This document shows positions 16,597-24,203 of a DNA stretch of 64,000 bases, piece by piece. The stretch lies in NCBI GenBank assembly GCA_965212165.1, contig OZ243096.1:682001-746000 (forward strand). Reading direction: 5' to 3'. The translations under genes were made by a program, and so were the position numbers. Below the pieces are notes generated by a model. That model worked only from the letters and a program-made list of their open reading frames with translations. It did not search any database and was not told the origin of the DNA. This DNA comes from RHLJ01 sp965212165 (GTDB lineage Bacteria > Bacteroidota > Rhodothermia > Balneolales > Balneolaceae). How positions within the stretch are numbered: position 1 is the stretch's first letter; each line of letters opens with the position of its first letter.

Positions 16597-17385
16597 TTGA
16601 CTGAATTTAAAACTGAATCCACCGAAAAAGCCACTCCAGATCTGAATGGAGACATATCTACCAAGTCCAATGAATTGACATTAAAAAAGGGAGTTCTTGC
16701 TCTTATTCTAATGTATGCAAGTCAGTTACTTGCTGGAATCATTATCTCTTATACATTTAAATTCTTTTATGGCACAGACGGGGTCGATATTCAGATAATA
16801 GGATTAACATCTATCCTGCTTAGTGGAATTATGGTTTTACTTTGGTTTTGGTGGGATATCCATAGATCCGGACCTTCTTTTTATCCCCATATCGGGCTTC
16901 AGCCTTCAATTATTAAAAACAGCAAAGCTGTTTTACTGGTGGTTGCAGTACTTGGAGCAACCCACGTTCTAGCATATATCTACAGATCTGTGCTTTTACC
17001 AATGGTCGACAAAGGTGGGATCATCGGGGGCGGGTCACAGATGTTTACATATATACAAGGTACTGATTCCGTAACTGGAATGATTGGTTTCTTGACTCTC
17101 GCACTTATTATTGGTCCGGTGATGGAAGAAATTGTGTTCAGAGGATATCTTCAATCTTCATTAGCAAAACGAATACCAGCATGGGCGGCCATTGTTATTA
17201 CCTCTCTGATATTTATGGCTGGGCATAGTCCGATGGTATTATGGCCGATGTACTTTATGTTCAGTATTGCCTGGGGATGGATCTATTTACGTTCAAAGTC
17301 TTTGAAATTGGCGATACTTATTCACATACTGAACAACTTATTTTATACCATTATTGGATTTGCAGGTTGGGATATCCTTGCTTAA
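16597..17385 (+). CDS. cassette 7: CPBP-family intramembrane glutamic protease
   Basis: 262 aa. About seven membrane helices follow a polar N-terminal tail of about 28 residues. The CPBP/Rce1 catalytic motifs are present: MEEIVFRGYL (E177, E178, R182), a His at FMAGH near 210, and LIHILNN (H243, N246). Such proteases cleave substrates in the membrane and in bacteria are linked to bacteriocin immunity or signalling. Start: a TTG at 16597 preceded by an AGGAAA-type Shine-Dalgarno at the right spacing; no better ATG is available. The leader of the cassette contains a short TACCCG/CGGGTA hairpin (about 16546-16566). Confidence 0.9.
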   Translation: MTEFKTESTEKATPDLNGDISTKSNELTLKKGVLALILMYASQLLAGIIISYTFKFFYGTDGVDIQIIGLTSILLSGIMVLLWFWWDIHRSGPSFYPHIGLQPSIIKNSKAVLLVVAVLGATHVLAYIYRSVLLPMVDKGGIIGGGSQMFTYIQGTDSVTGMIGFLTLALIIGPVMEEIVFRGYLQSSLAKRIPAWAAIVITSLIFMAGHSPMVLWPMYFMFSIAWGWIYLRSKSLKLAILIHILNNLFYTIIGFAGWDILA

Positions 17386-17510
17386 ATAGCGAGCGTTTCA
17401 AGTCGGACTTGGGTATTGGCTCCGCTTTTCTAACTTTCAGCTAAGTAATTATTTTGGTTACTTTCACAAAAACCGAACACTTGCGCCCCTTATGCGCTAG
17501 GTCGTTAGGC
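17384..17510 (+). repeat. attC7
   Basis: 127 bp. R'' reads AAATAGC (one base from the usual AAC ending), followed by GAGCGTTTCAAG; R' is the perfect core GTTAGGC (17504-17510). R'' overlaps the stop codon of cassette 7. Confidence 0.85.
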
Positions 17511-17532
17511 TCCTACTAAAACCATCGAGAAC

Positions 17533-18921
17533 ATGAAATATCGACTGCACCTATTACTAATTGGGTTTCTCATTGGGTGTATCGCTCTACTACTGGCCGG
17601 TTGTAGCGAGCCAGCGGCTGATGAACTACCAACCTATACAATCGACTATGACCAGGTAGCAGCCACGGTTGAGGCCGTCGAACAGGCAACTGGGCAACCG
17701 GTCCTGTCCGGTGAAATTGAGGGAGCAGCGTGGATCGGGCAGATTCCTGACGTTTGGAATGGTAGTCTCGTCATCTATGCCCATGGGTACAGTGGAGAGG
17801 GAACCGATCTAACCGTGAATCCAGCCCGTGGATTCGAGTTCCTTGTAGATAAGGGTTATGCGTGGGCAGCATCGAGCTATCGTCGGAATAGCTACGACCC
17901 GAGAATCGGTATAATAGATACAAAAAACGTCACCGAATTGATGCAGGAATTGCTAAGTGAGCGCGGCAGGCTAGAAAATACCTATATCGCGGGAACGTCA
18001 ATGGGTGGGCATGTATCAGTTGCGGCCATTGAAATGTATCCATCTTTGTACCAAGGAGCATTGCCAATGTGTGGCAACTTAGGTGACGTCGAACTGTTTG
18101 ACTACTTCCTTGATTACAACGTCGGTGCGGCAGCTATAGCTGGGCTGTCACCTACATTTGCTTTTCCGGATGAGGACTGGGTTACGACGTGGGTCAGTGA
18201 CATCAAGGCTGCTTTCTCCACCAACCCCGACGGTTCCTGGGCTGGTGGAAGAGCCCAACTCCAAGGAAGTTCTTCACCGCTCACCGAACGTGGTGAATTA
18301 TTCAAGTCTTTCGTTGAAGCTGGTTCAGGTGGGGAACGGGTTACTTTCGATCTTGCGTGGGTCTATTGGCATGGAATGGCTGATTCCACAGGCAATTTCT
18401 TTTTCAATCTAGGCTCAAATGATGGGACGATTGCGAACCGCCCCGGTCTGGTGGCACAAAACATAGACATGTTGTACCAGGATGAGTACGGGTTCGATAT
18501 AGACAATCAGGTAAAGCGTCAAACTGCCGCCGAACGCAACCGAAGCCCGAAGACTCGAGACCTTCCAGCCCCGATCATCATTGGCAAACCTGAAGTTCCG
18601 GTACTATCTATTCATAACACAGGAGACCTTTTCGTACCTATCGAAATGGAGCAGATTTATGCTCAAGAAGTCCAAGAAAACAAGCGAAGCCACCTTCTAG
18701 TTCAGCGCGCGATTCGAGATGTAGGACATTGCAGCTTTACGGATGAAGAAATCCAACAGTCATACACTGACCTCTTTAATTGGGTCGAAACAGGTAAACG
18801 ACCTGCTGGAGACGATCTACTGAATGACATGTCGACGTCGAATCTTGGCTGTCAGTTCACAAAAGGCGAAGGCGGAAGTGGCCTGAGATCTCTCATAGAG
18901 ACATGTCCCAGCGACGGGTAG
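17533..18921 (+). CDS. cassette 8: lipoprotein alpha/beta-hydrolase (esterase-like)
   Basis: 462 aa. The lipoprotein signal ends in the lipobox LLAGC (Cys at residue 24). The hydrolase core shows the oxyanion-region HG in VIYAHGYSGEG (about 81-91) and the nucleophile elbow GTSMGGH with Ser156. The likely catalytic Asp is in HNTGDLFVP, and the likely His in RDVGHCSF. It resembles secreted esterases of the tannase/feruloyl-esterase or peptidase S9-like type; the substrate is unknown. Base composition is richer in G+C than in neighbouring cassettes, suggesting another source. It probably sits on the cell envelope, and may release acyl groups from external polymers. Confidence 0.85.
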   Translation: MKYRLHLLLIGFLIGCIALLLAGCSEPAADELPTYTIDYDQVAATVEAVEQATGQPVLSGEIEGAAWIGQIPDVWNGSLVIYAHGYSGEGTDLTVNPARGFEFLVDKGYAWAASSYRRNSYDPRIGIIDTKNVTELMQELLSERGRLENTYIAGTSMGGHVSVAAIEMYPSLYQGALPMCGNLGDVELFDYFLDYNVGAAAIAGLSPTFAFPDEDWVTTWVSDIKAAFSTNPDGSWAGGRAQLQGSSSPLTERGELFKSFVEAGSGGERVTFDLAWVYWHGMADSTGNFFFNLGSNDGTIANRPGLVAQNIDMLYQDEYGFDIDNQVKRQTAAERNRSPKTRDLPAPIIIGKPEVPVLSIHNTGDLFVPIEMEQIYAQEVQENKRSHLLVQRAIRDVGHCSFTDEEIQQSYTDLFNWVETGKRPAGDDLLNDMSTSNLGCQFTKGEGGSGLRSLIETCPSDG

Positions 18922-18944
18922 TTGTCTGAAAACTGCACGGCTGT

Positions 18945-19136
18945 CCATAACAAGCATTTCGTTTCTCGGTTTTTCGAATTATGTCGGATCCACTAGTGGG
19001 CTGACACGGCTCTGCCTAACATGATTACACATAATTAATTTTCAGCTAAATAATTAAATCAGTTACTTTAATAAAAACCGAAAAACCTTCGCCGCTATGT
19101 CTGACGTCAAGCAGGTTAAACACAGAGTCGTTATTC
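18945..19136 (+). repeat. attC8, expanded (192 bp)
   Basis: R'' is CCATAAC (18945-18951), followed by AAGCATTTC; R' is GTTATTC (19130-19136). A second R''-like GCCTAAC at 19014-19020 is the exact complement of the cassette 8 start. The left half contains ATTATGT...ACATAAT arms, and the right half has about 19 extra bases inside the L' region. Confidence 0.8.
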
Positions 19137-19158
19137 GGTTTAAAAAAATTCGAACCCT

Positions 19159-19941
19159 ATGATTCTTTCCAGACTAATGAAAGCTATTTCTAACCAAAAC
19201 TGGGGCGCAGTCGGGCTTGAGTTTGTAATCGTGATACTTGGAATTGTGATCGGTTTTCAGGTCACACTTTGGGGCCAGGAGAGGGCTGACCGTGCTAAAG
19301 GAGAGGCCTATCTAATTCAAATGGTTTCTGACTTAAATGAAACCTTAGCACTGATTTCTGACGCCAATTCAAAAGCCCGAGCAGTAGAGCGCTCCGCTGG
19401 CTTACTAGTTAGCCAATTTGATACTTCATCTCGTCCAGTAGAGGACTCAGTCTATACCTGGCTAGGCAATGTTCTTATCGTTGAAGGGCCACTTCCAATT
19501 CTGAGCACCGCTGAAGCTCTAGTATCAACTGGGGAGCTCAATTTGATAGTCGACAACGAAGTCAGGTCAGCAATCAGCGCCTATTTGCAAAAAAGCCGGG
19601 TAAATATTGAGTTTCAACGAAAAGGATCTTCGATTGTATTTGAACGACTAGGCTCAATCATGGAAGTGATAGATCTGAGAAAAGGTATGGCTCGGCATTC
19701 TTCAGACTTTCGGACCGATTGGGAGAATACGGTACACCCAACCTTAAGCAAGGCGACATTGCCTTCAGATCCCAACGGAGTTGGCTTGAATCTTCCTGAG
19801 GATTTGTCAATGGTTTTCAAAGACAGAAAAGCATATTCTATTTTGACCGAAATTGCATATCGACAGGGTGACCTCGCCTCTGTCCGAGGAAGAATGCTAA
19901 CTGATACCCGAGAGTTATTAGCCCTGATAAAGGCCAAATAG
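19159..19941 (+). CDS. cassette 9: DUF6090-like membrane-anchored protein, paralogue A
   Basis: 260 aa. A short cytoplasmic N-terminus (MILSRLMKAISNQNWG) precedes one membrane helix (LEFVIVILGIVIGFQV, about residues 21-37). A long helical extracytoplasmic domain follows, containing YLIQMVSDLNETL and STAEALVSTGELNLI. The layout matches the DUF6090-type family common in Bacteroidota: one helix with V-I-G-I-x-I-x-F-Q, then a YL-x-DL helix. The function is unknown. The two following cassettes encode clear paralogues, sharing the anchor, the TWL/NWI-x(n)-TAEALVSTG block and the C-terminal helices. Confidence 0.75.
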   Translation: MILSRLMKAISNQNWGAVGLEFVIVILGIVIGFQVTLWGQERADRAKGEAYLIQMVSDLNETLALISDANSKARAVERSAGLLVSQFDTSSRPVEDSVYTWLGNVLIVEGPLPILSTAEALVSTGELNLIVDNEVRSAISAYLQKSRVNIEFQRKGSSIVFERLGSIMEVIDLRKGMARHSSDFRTDWENTVHPTLSKATLPSDPNGVGLNLPEDLSMVFKDRKAYSILTEIAYRQGDLASVRGRMLTDTRELLALIKAK

Positions 19942-20361
19942 TAATGCGTAGACTAGCCCAACTGGCTGGGGTGAAACTGAACCCGTGATGTTCTTATAGA
20001 GGCGCGATTACTCACCTTCTTTATTATTCTATACCTTCGGCATAGATCATTCATCACTCCAATATACACAGTGTGGATCTTTGGAAGTTAGTGAGGAAGT
20101 ATCTGAAGCCTTTGCTCATGGATAGTATGACTTTTTAGATTATCAGTCCTTAAAGAAGATCCGGAAACAAGTTCAGGATGACAGTGCTAGGGATCCTAGA
20201 AGGAGACCGAAATAAAGGCTAATCAGTTTATTACAGTACTTGTAGGCAATAAAAATATTCAGTTACTTTCACACTATTCGAATTTCAATGCGGTTTTAAC
20301 GCACATTCTTTATAGAGGCTAGTTGAAAGCTCAAATCACATTATTACTTTAGGATTTAACA
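19942..20361. other. gene-free decayed stretch between cassettes 9 and 10 (attC9 remnant)
   Basis: No intact gene is visible in 420 bp. The part from about 20221 to 20315 resembles the right half of an attC (CAGTTACTTTCACAC, then GCGGTTTTAACGC) and ends TTCTTTATAG where GTCGTTATAG is expected. A second copy of a TTCTTATAGAGGC-like end lies at about 19990-20003. A 43-codon open stretch ending at about 20129 may be a relic of a lost cassette gene. Confidence 0.45.
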
Positions 20362-21138
20362 ATGAATTCCAGCTCTCAATTACATCACTTAATCCCGAAA
20401 TTACGATGGTTTGGGGCCGAATACCTTATAGTCGTTGTTGGTGTTTTAACCGCATTCGGGCTTAGTGCATGGTGGCAATCTCAGCAAGATGCCACTAAGG
20501 AACAGCAGTATTTAGAGCAGCTTAGTTATGAGCTTCAGACGACCGTGGATTTAATGAACGTTGCAGACTCCGTGTCCACGGCGGTTGAATTACGACAAGC
20601 AAAGGCTATTCAGTCATTCTACAAGCCGATAGTAACAGATCGGGATTCGATATATAATTGGATTGGATTTGGTGTTATCCAGCCGAATATTCCTACTCCA
20701 ATTCTCGGAACAGCTAAGGCTCTAGTTTCGACCGGTGACTTCAGCCTTATTAGTAATCAATCTCTGAAGTTTGAGATTTCAAAGTTCGTCGATATGAGTG
20801 AGTTAGAATCAACTAAGCAGCTGAGGTACTTCGATATGTTTTTCGAAGCTGTATCAGTTCTTGGCGCCAACTTAAGCCCAGCGAGGCATCACACTGCTTA
20901 TCATCCTCATTATCCAAGTTCGTCACTTACTGGATCACGAACCTGGTTTCCTGACGACCTTCGAAATGACAGGTTCTCACCTTCGTCCATAGAGATTTAT
21001 AACAATGAACATATTCTCCGTTCATTGGTACGTATTGCAAATGCTCACGATAATGGCAGGAGATTTAGACAAGGCCATAAAGAGCGGGCTCAAAAGCTTA
21101 AAGAGCTGATTGATGCAGAATTAAGTTCTGGATCTTGA
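20362..21138 (+). CDS. cassette 10: DUF6090-like membrane-anchored protein, paralogue B
   Basis: 258 aa. The architecture matches the protein of cassette 9: a short polar start, one helix (AEYLIVVVGVLTAFGLSAWW, about residues 18-38), QQYLEQLSYELQT, and the shared block LGTAKALVSTGDFSLISN. C-terminal helices end in KLKELIDAELSSGS. It is diverged from paralogue A over most of its length but keeps the anchor and the central block, so the pair is old rather than a recent duplication. Unlike A it has a His/Pro-rich segment (ARHHTAYHPHYPSSS). The function is unknown. Confidence 0.7.
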   Translation: MNSSSQLHHLIPKLRWFGAEYLIVVVGVLTAFGLSAWWQSQQDATKEQQYLEQLSYELQTTVDLMNVADSVSTAVELRQAKAIQSFYKPIVTDRDSIYNWIGFGVIQPNIPTPILGTAKALVSTGDFSLISNQSLKFEISKFVDMSELESTKQLRYFDMFFEAVSVLGANLSPARHHTAYHPHYPSSSLTGSRTWFPDDLRNDRFSPSSIEIYNNEHILRSLVRIANAHDNGRRFRQGHKERAQKLKELIDAELSSGS

Positions 21139-21159
21139 GTATCTAGGTCATTCTAGATC

Positions 21160-21303
21160 CTATAGCAAGCGTTTCAAGTCGGATACTGAAATCATAACAA
21201 CACAGATTTCTGATACCGGCGCCATACTTTTAACTTTCAGCTAAGTAATTAATTCGGTTAATTCAACAAGAAGCCTCACCTTTTAAACACCTCGGCGTTA
21301 TAC
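21160..21303 (+). repeat. attC10
   Basis: 144 bp. R'' is CTATAGC (21160-21166), followed by AAGCGTTTCAAG; R' is GTTATAC (21297-21303). R'' fits a TTATAG-type cassette start, as found at the decayed left border of cassette 10. Confidence 0.88.
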
Positions 21304-21347
21304 AGTGTGAAGTACTCTCCCTGATACAGCCATAAACTCATTTAAAA

Positions 21348-22157
21348 ATGTCAGTCTCACAAAAACATAATAGTTCTTTCAGTTTTCTTGGTAGAATTAC
21401 TGTAGCTATCAAGGAGCAAAATTGGTTTACCGTCGCTTTAGAGGTGGTAATTGTCGTCATGGGAGTCCTGATCGCTTTTCAGATATCTGCTTGGGGACAA
21501 AGAAGTTCTGATCGTGCCAAAGAGCAGTCCTATCTATTGCAGTTGGCTCAGGACCTTCGCTAAACTCAATCAACGATACTTGTCAACAATGCCAGTATGA
21601 AGTCAATTGATGGTGCCAATTCAAAACTGCTTCATGCCTATTTACAGCCTGGCCAACCATCAGCCGATTCAATAGCCACTTGGTTTCTTGCATCGATGTG
21701 GTATAGACCGTTAACTCCTGTAACTGCCACTGCTGAAGCACTGATTGCACCAGGAGATATATCACTTATTCAAAATGATGTGTTGAGGTCCAAGATTACA
21801 GCATATGTTCCGGTAATTCAGGATCGTGTGGAGTCAACCAATAACGATATTAGTAAATGGTGGGATCAGGTTGTTAGCGTTGCCAACAGATATGATATCG
21901 CTGATATGTTCATGACTACAATGACCGCTTCTGAAATCGACTCTGCCTCAAATGCAGATCCTTACTATCGTTTACCAGTTGGTAATCGCGTCTCTAGATT
22001 TCCTGTTGATCACCAAGCAATGTTGAATGATCGACAAGCTTACAATAGTATCCGCAGCATGCTCGACTTCAAAGGTGGAATGGCTCGGAATAGGAGGATG
22101 GTTCTTGAACCGACCGTAGAATTGCTAGCTCTTTTAGAAGCTGAATTAAAACATTAG
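21348..22157 (+). pseudogene. cassette 11: DUF6090-like paralogue C, broken by one in-frame stop
   Basis: The frame from 21348 gives the familiar anchor (LEVVIVVMGVLIAFQISAWG) and SYLLQLAQDLR, then meets TAA at 21561-21563. The same frame continues without shift to the stop at 22157 as TQSTILVNNASMKSIDGANSK and the shared TAEALIAPGDISLIQND block. In paralogue A the residue at the stop is Glu (SDLNETLALI), so a single GAA-to-TAA change would explain it. The whole would be about 269 residues. The downstream part also has an ATG at 21597, but a product from there would lack the membrane anchor. Confidence 0.8.
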
Positions 22158-22178
22158 ACAAGAATCTCATTCACACAA

Positions 22179-22295
22179 ATTAAAAACGTTTCAAGTTGGA
22201 TCCGCCAGCAGGCAGACATCGCTCTGACTATCTCCCCAACCTAGCGCAAGTATCCGCATGTGTTTTTTAACCCACTCCACCACTTACCGTTGAGC
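22179..22295 (+). repeat. attC11
   Basis: About 117 bp. The left end ATTAAAAACGTTTCAAG keeps L'' but has a worn R''; the right end has the perfect core GTTGAGC (22289-22295). The middle lacks the segments typical of the other sites. Confidence 0.6.
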
Positions 22296-22303
22296 TCTAC
22301 AAT

Positions 22304-22447
22304 ATTATAAGCGTTTCAACCGGGATGCTTTTGGCAGAGTGGCTCCGTTACTCATTTTATCCACAACATTTTTTTAGAAGAAGTAAGTGAAGTTTTTAGT
22401 AAAATGTTGAAATTAGAGATCTCGAATTCATGCCGATAGAGTTAGTT
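22304..22447 (+). repeat. attC12, directly following attC11
   Basis: The left end ATTATAAGCGTTTCAAC (22304-22320) is attC-like; a candidate R' GTTAGTT is at 22441-22447. Inside are 9-bp arms CAACATTTT (22364) and AAAATGTTG (22401). Only 8 bp separate it from attC11, so no gene fits between them. Confidence 0.5.
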
Positions 22448-22461
22448 ATTTATTTTTAATT

Positions 22462-23472
22462 ATGTACCATATTTTTAAAGCATTAATATTTCTTCCGGTC
22501 ATCAGTATTCTATTAATTCAGGGTTGTAACAAGTCTATACCAGACAATTGGCAATGGGAAACTATCACAACACTGGGAGAACCAACAGCACGCCATGAGG
22601 CGGGTCTTGTAGCTTACAAAGACAAATTATATTTAATGGGTGGGAGAAGAATTAATCCTACTTCAGTATTCAATCCTGTCACAAATACATGGTCGGAGAA
22701 ATCGGCTACACCTATTGAATTACATCACTTTCAACCAGTAGTTTTTAACGATGCTATTTATTTGGTTGGTGCAATGACTGGTGAATGGCCAAACGAAACT
22801 CCGGTAGACAGAGTTATTATGTACTATCCAGAACGTGACGAATATGTGTATGGTCACCCCATTCCCGAACACCGACGAAGAGGTGGTGCCGGAGCTGTGG
22901 TTTACAATAATAAAATCTATGTAATCGGGGGCATTACCAATGGCCATATGAATGGGTATATACCTTGGCTTGATGAGTATAATCCCGAAACTGGCGAATG
23001 GAAGACATTGACAGATGCACCGAATGCCCGAGATCATTTTCAAGCTGTGATTGCCGATAACAAACTCTATGCGTTTGCGGGTCGTACCACTTCAAAAATA
23101 ACCGATCAGGATATGGCTCTAACAGTGAGTCATGGTAATATTTATAATTTCAAAACGCAGGATTGGGAAGCTGTCACCAATGACTTGGCAATACCTACTA
23201 TGCGCGCTGGTAATTTTGCTTTTAGGTGGAACAACTCAATTATTATTGGGGGAGGCGAAACTGCTGATCAAGTTGACGCCCATAGCGAGGTGGAAGCGTT
23301 TGATACCAAAACAAAATTATGGAGAAACTGGCCTTCTCTTAATCAGGGTAGACATGGAACCGGATTTGCCGTAATTGGAAACTATGTTTATACCGCTTCA
23401 GGTTCCGGAAAACATGGTGGCGAACCAGAACTTAAAACCATTGAACGATTGAAATTACCTCCGATCAATTAA
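22462..23472 (+). CDS. kelch-repeat lipoprotein
   Basis: 336 aa. Lipoprotein signal with lipobox LIQGC (Cys near residue 22). The body is a kelch beta-propeller of about six blades, each with the Gly-Gly plus Tyr/Trp pattern: DKLYLMGGRR, NDAIYLVGAM, NNKIYVIGGIT, DNKLYAFAGRT, NNSIIIGGGET and GNYVYTASGSG. Kelch propellers of this type bind ligands or sugars; some, such as N-acetylneuraminate epimerase, are enzymes, but no such active site is evident. The gene begins 14 bp after the candidate R' of attC12, so it may be a cassette gene. It is anchored at the envelope. Confidence 0.85.
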   Translation: MYHIFKALIFLPVISILLIQGCNKSIPDNWQWETITTLGEPTARHEAGLVAYKDKLYLMGGRRINPTSVFNPVTNTWSEKSATPIELHHFQPVVFNDAIYLVGAMTGEWPNETPVDRVIMYYPERDEYVYGHPIPEHRRRGGAGAVVYNNKIYVIGGITNGHMNGYIPWLDEYNPETGEWKTLTDAPNARDHFQAVIADNKLYAFAGRTTSKITDQDMALTVSHGNIYNFKTQDWEAVTNDLAIPTMRAGNFAFRWNNSIIIGGGETADQVDAHSEVEAFDTKTKLWRNWPSLNQGRHGTGFAVIGNYVYTASGSGKHGGEPELKTIERLKLPPIN

Positions 23473-23541
23473 TTATTGAAAACGGACTTTCGCCTCGTAC
23501 TGTAGTTCTACTGTTGAATAAGATAAAAAATGAATCCAGAA

Positions 23542-24132
23542 CTATTTTTCAGACATACACTTTGATACCATTGCACTTTGATATACTGCTTCTGTGACCC
23601 CTTCTTTGAAAATAGCAATTTTATCAATGCTGAAATCCTGAGAGCGCCCACTCAGATAAAGGGTATGTGTTCCTTCATCAAGTTCGTAAGTCGCATCTGA
23701 AAAAACGTGATCTATATCCTGCCTTGAATTCCAATCCCATTCCGCAAGTGTGTGGTTGAAATTTTTTTGCCATTCAAGATCATTCATTTTTACAAAAATA
23801 TCATTGCACTCAGTGAAATCCTCACAAGGATGATAATTTCTAATCTTCACAGTATAATTACCCGCATTGGTTATCTTGATAGGATAGCTAATCAAGCCCT
23901 GATTATTCTTCTCAACATTGGTTTCTTTTAGCCAGGTGATATAGCCCTCGCCTGAATAATCAGCAACTTCATTTTGAAGTTCCCAACCGTCAGATAGCGG
24001 AACATCTTCAGCTTCTATTATAATAATTCCATTTTCCTCAATGAAAACACCGCCATCACAATTAGAGTAGTGGTTGGTTGTATTAAAAATGGCTAAGGAC
24101 AGAACGGCCGTAACTATGATAGATATATTCAT
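23542..24132 (-). CDS. secreted carbohydrate-binding-like protein
   Basis: 196 aa on the minus strand, unusual in a plus-strand array. A signal peptide is followed by GIIIIEAEDVPLSDGWELQN, GYITWLKE and YPIKITNAGNYTVKIRNYHPC. The IEAED start and the YTVKIRN strand are typical of CBM6/CBM35-like and GH115-C-terminal-like carbohydrate-binding beta-sandwiches. The later strands (TLYLSGRSQDFSIDKIAIF) fit the end of the same fold. No catalytic domain is present. It probably binds a glycan, in keeping with the glycosidase-like and beta-helix genes that follow. It is divergent from the DUF5060 gene. Confidence 0.7.
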   Translation of the reverse strand: MNISIIVTAVLSLAIFNTTNHYSNCDGGVFIEENGIIIIEAEDVPLSDGWELQNEVADYSGEGYITWLKETNVEKNNQGLISYPIKITNAGNYTVKIRNYHPCEDFTECNDIFVKMNDLEWQKNFNHTLAEWDWNSRQDIDHVFSDATYELDEGTHTLYLSGRSQDFSIDKIAIFKEGVTEAVYQSAMVSKCMSEK

Positions 24133-24203
24133 CTTAGATTTTACTAATGCTAATATTATATTCTATAAGGTCTATTTTTAAATTTAGTAAATCCAATACC
24201 ATT

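Larger units (their letters stand above)
8952..22447. mobile_element. chromosomal integron: intI, attI and attC cassette array
   Basis: An integron integrase on the minus strand is followed by an attI-like crossover at 10119 and a plus-strand array of gene cassettes. Each cassette ends in an attC. Most attC share the same internal layout: an R'' ending AAC, an L'' near GCGTTTCAA, a right half containing CAGCTAAGTAATTAATTC-like and CGCTTAAACGC-like segments, then a GGTC and an R' of GTTA type. For example, cassette 1 opens TTAGGC and its own R'' is ACCTAAC; cassette 2 opens TTATGC and its R'' is GCATAAC. This self-complementarity is what a circular cassette should show. Intact or near-intact sites end at 22447; fossil attC continue to about 36 kb. 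Homogeneous attC and many unknown cassettes suggest a sedentary chromosomal integron. Confidence 0.93.
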
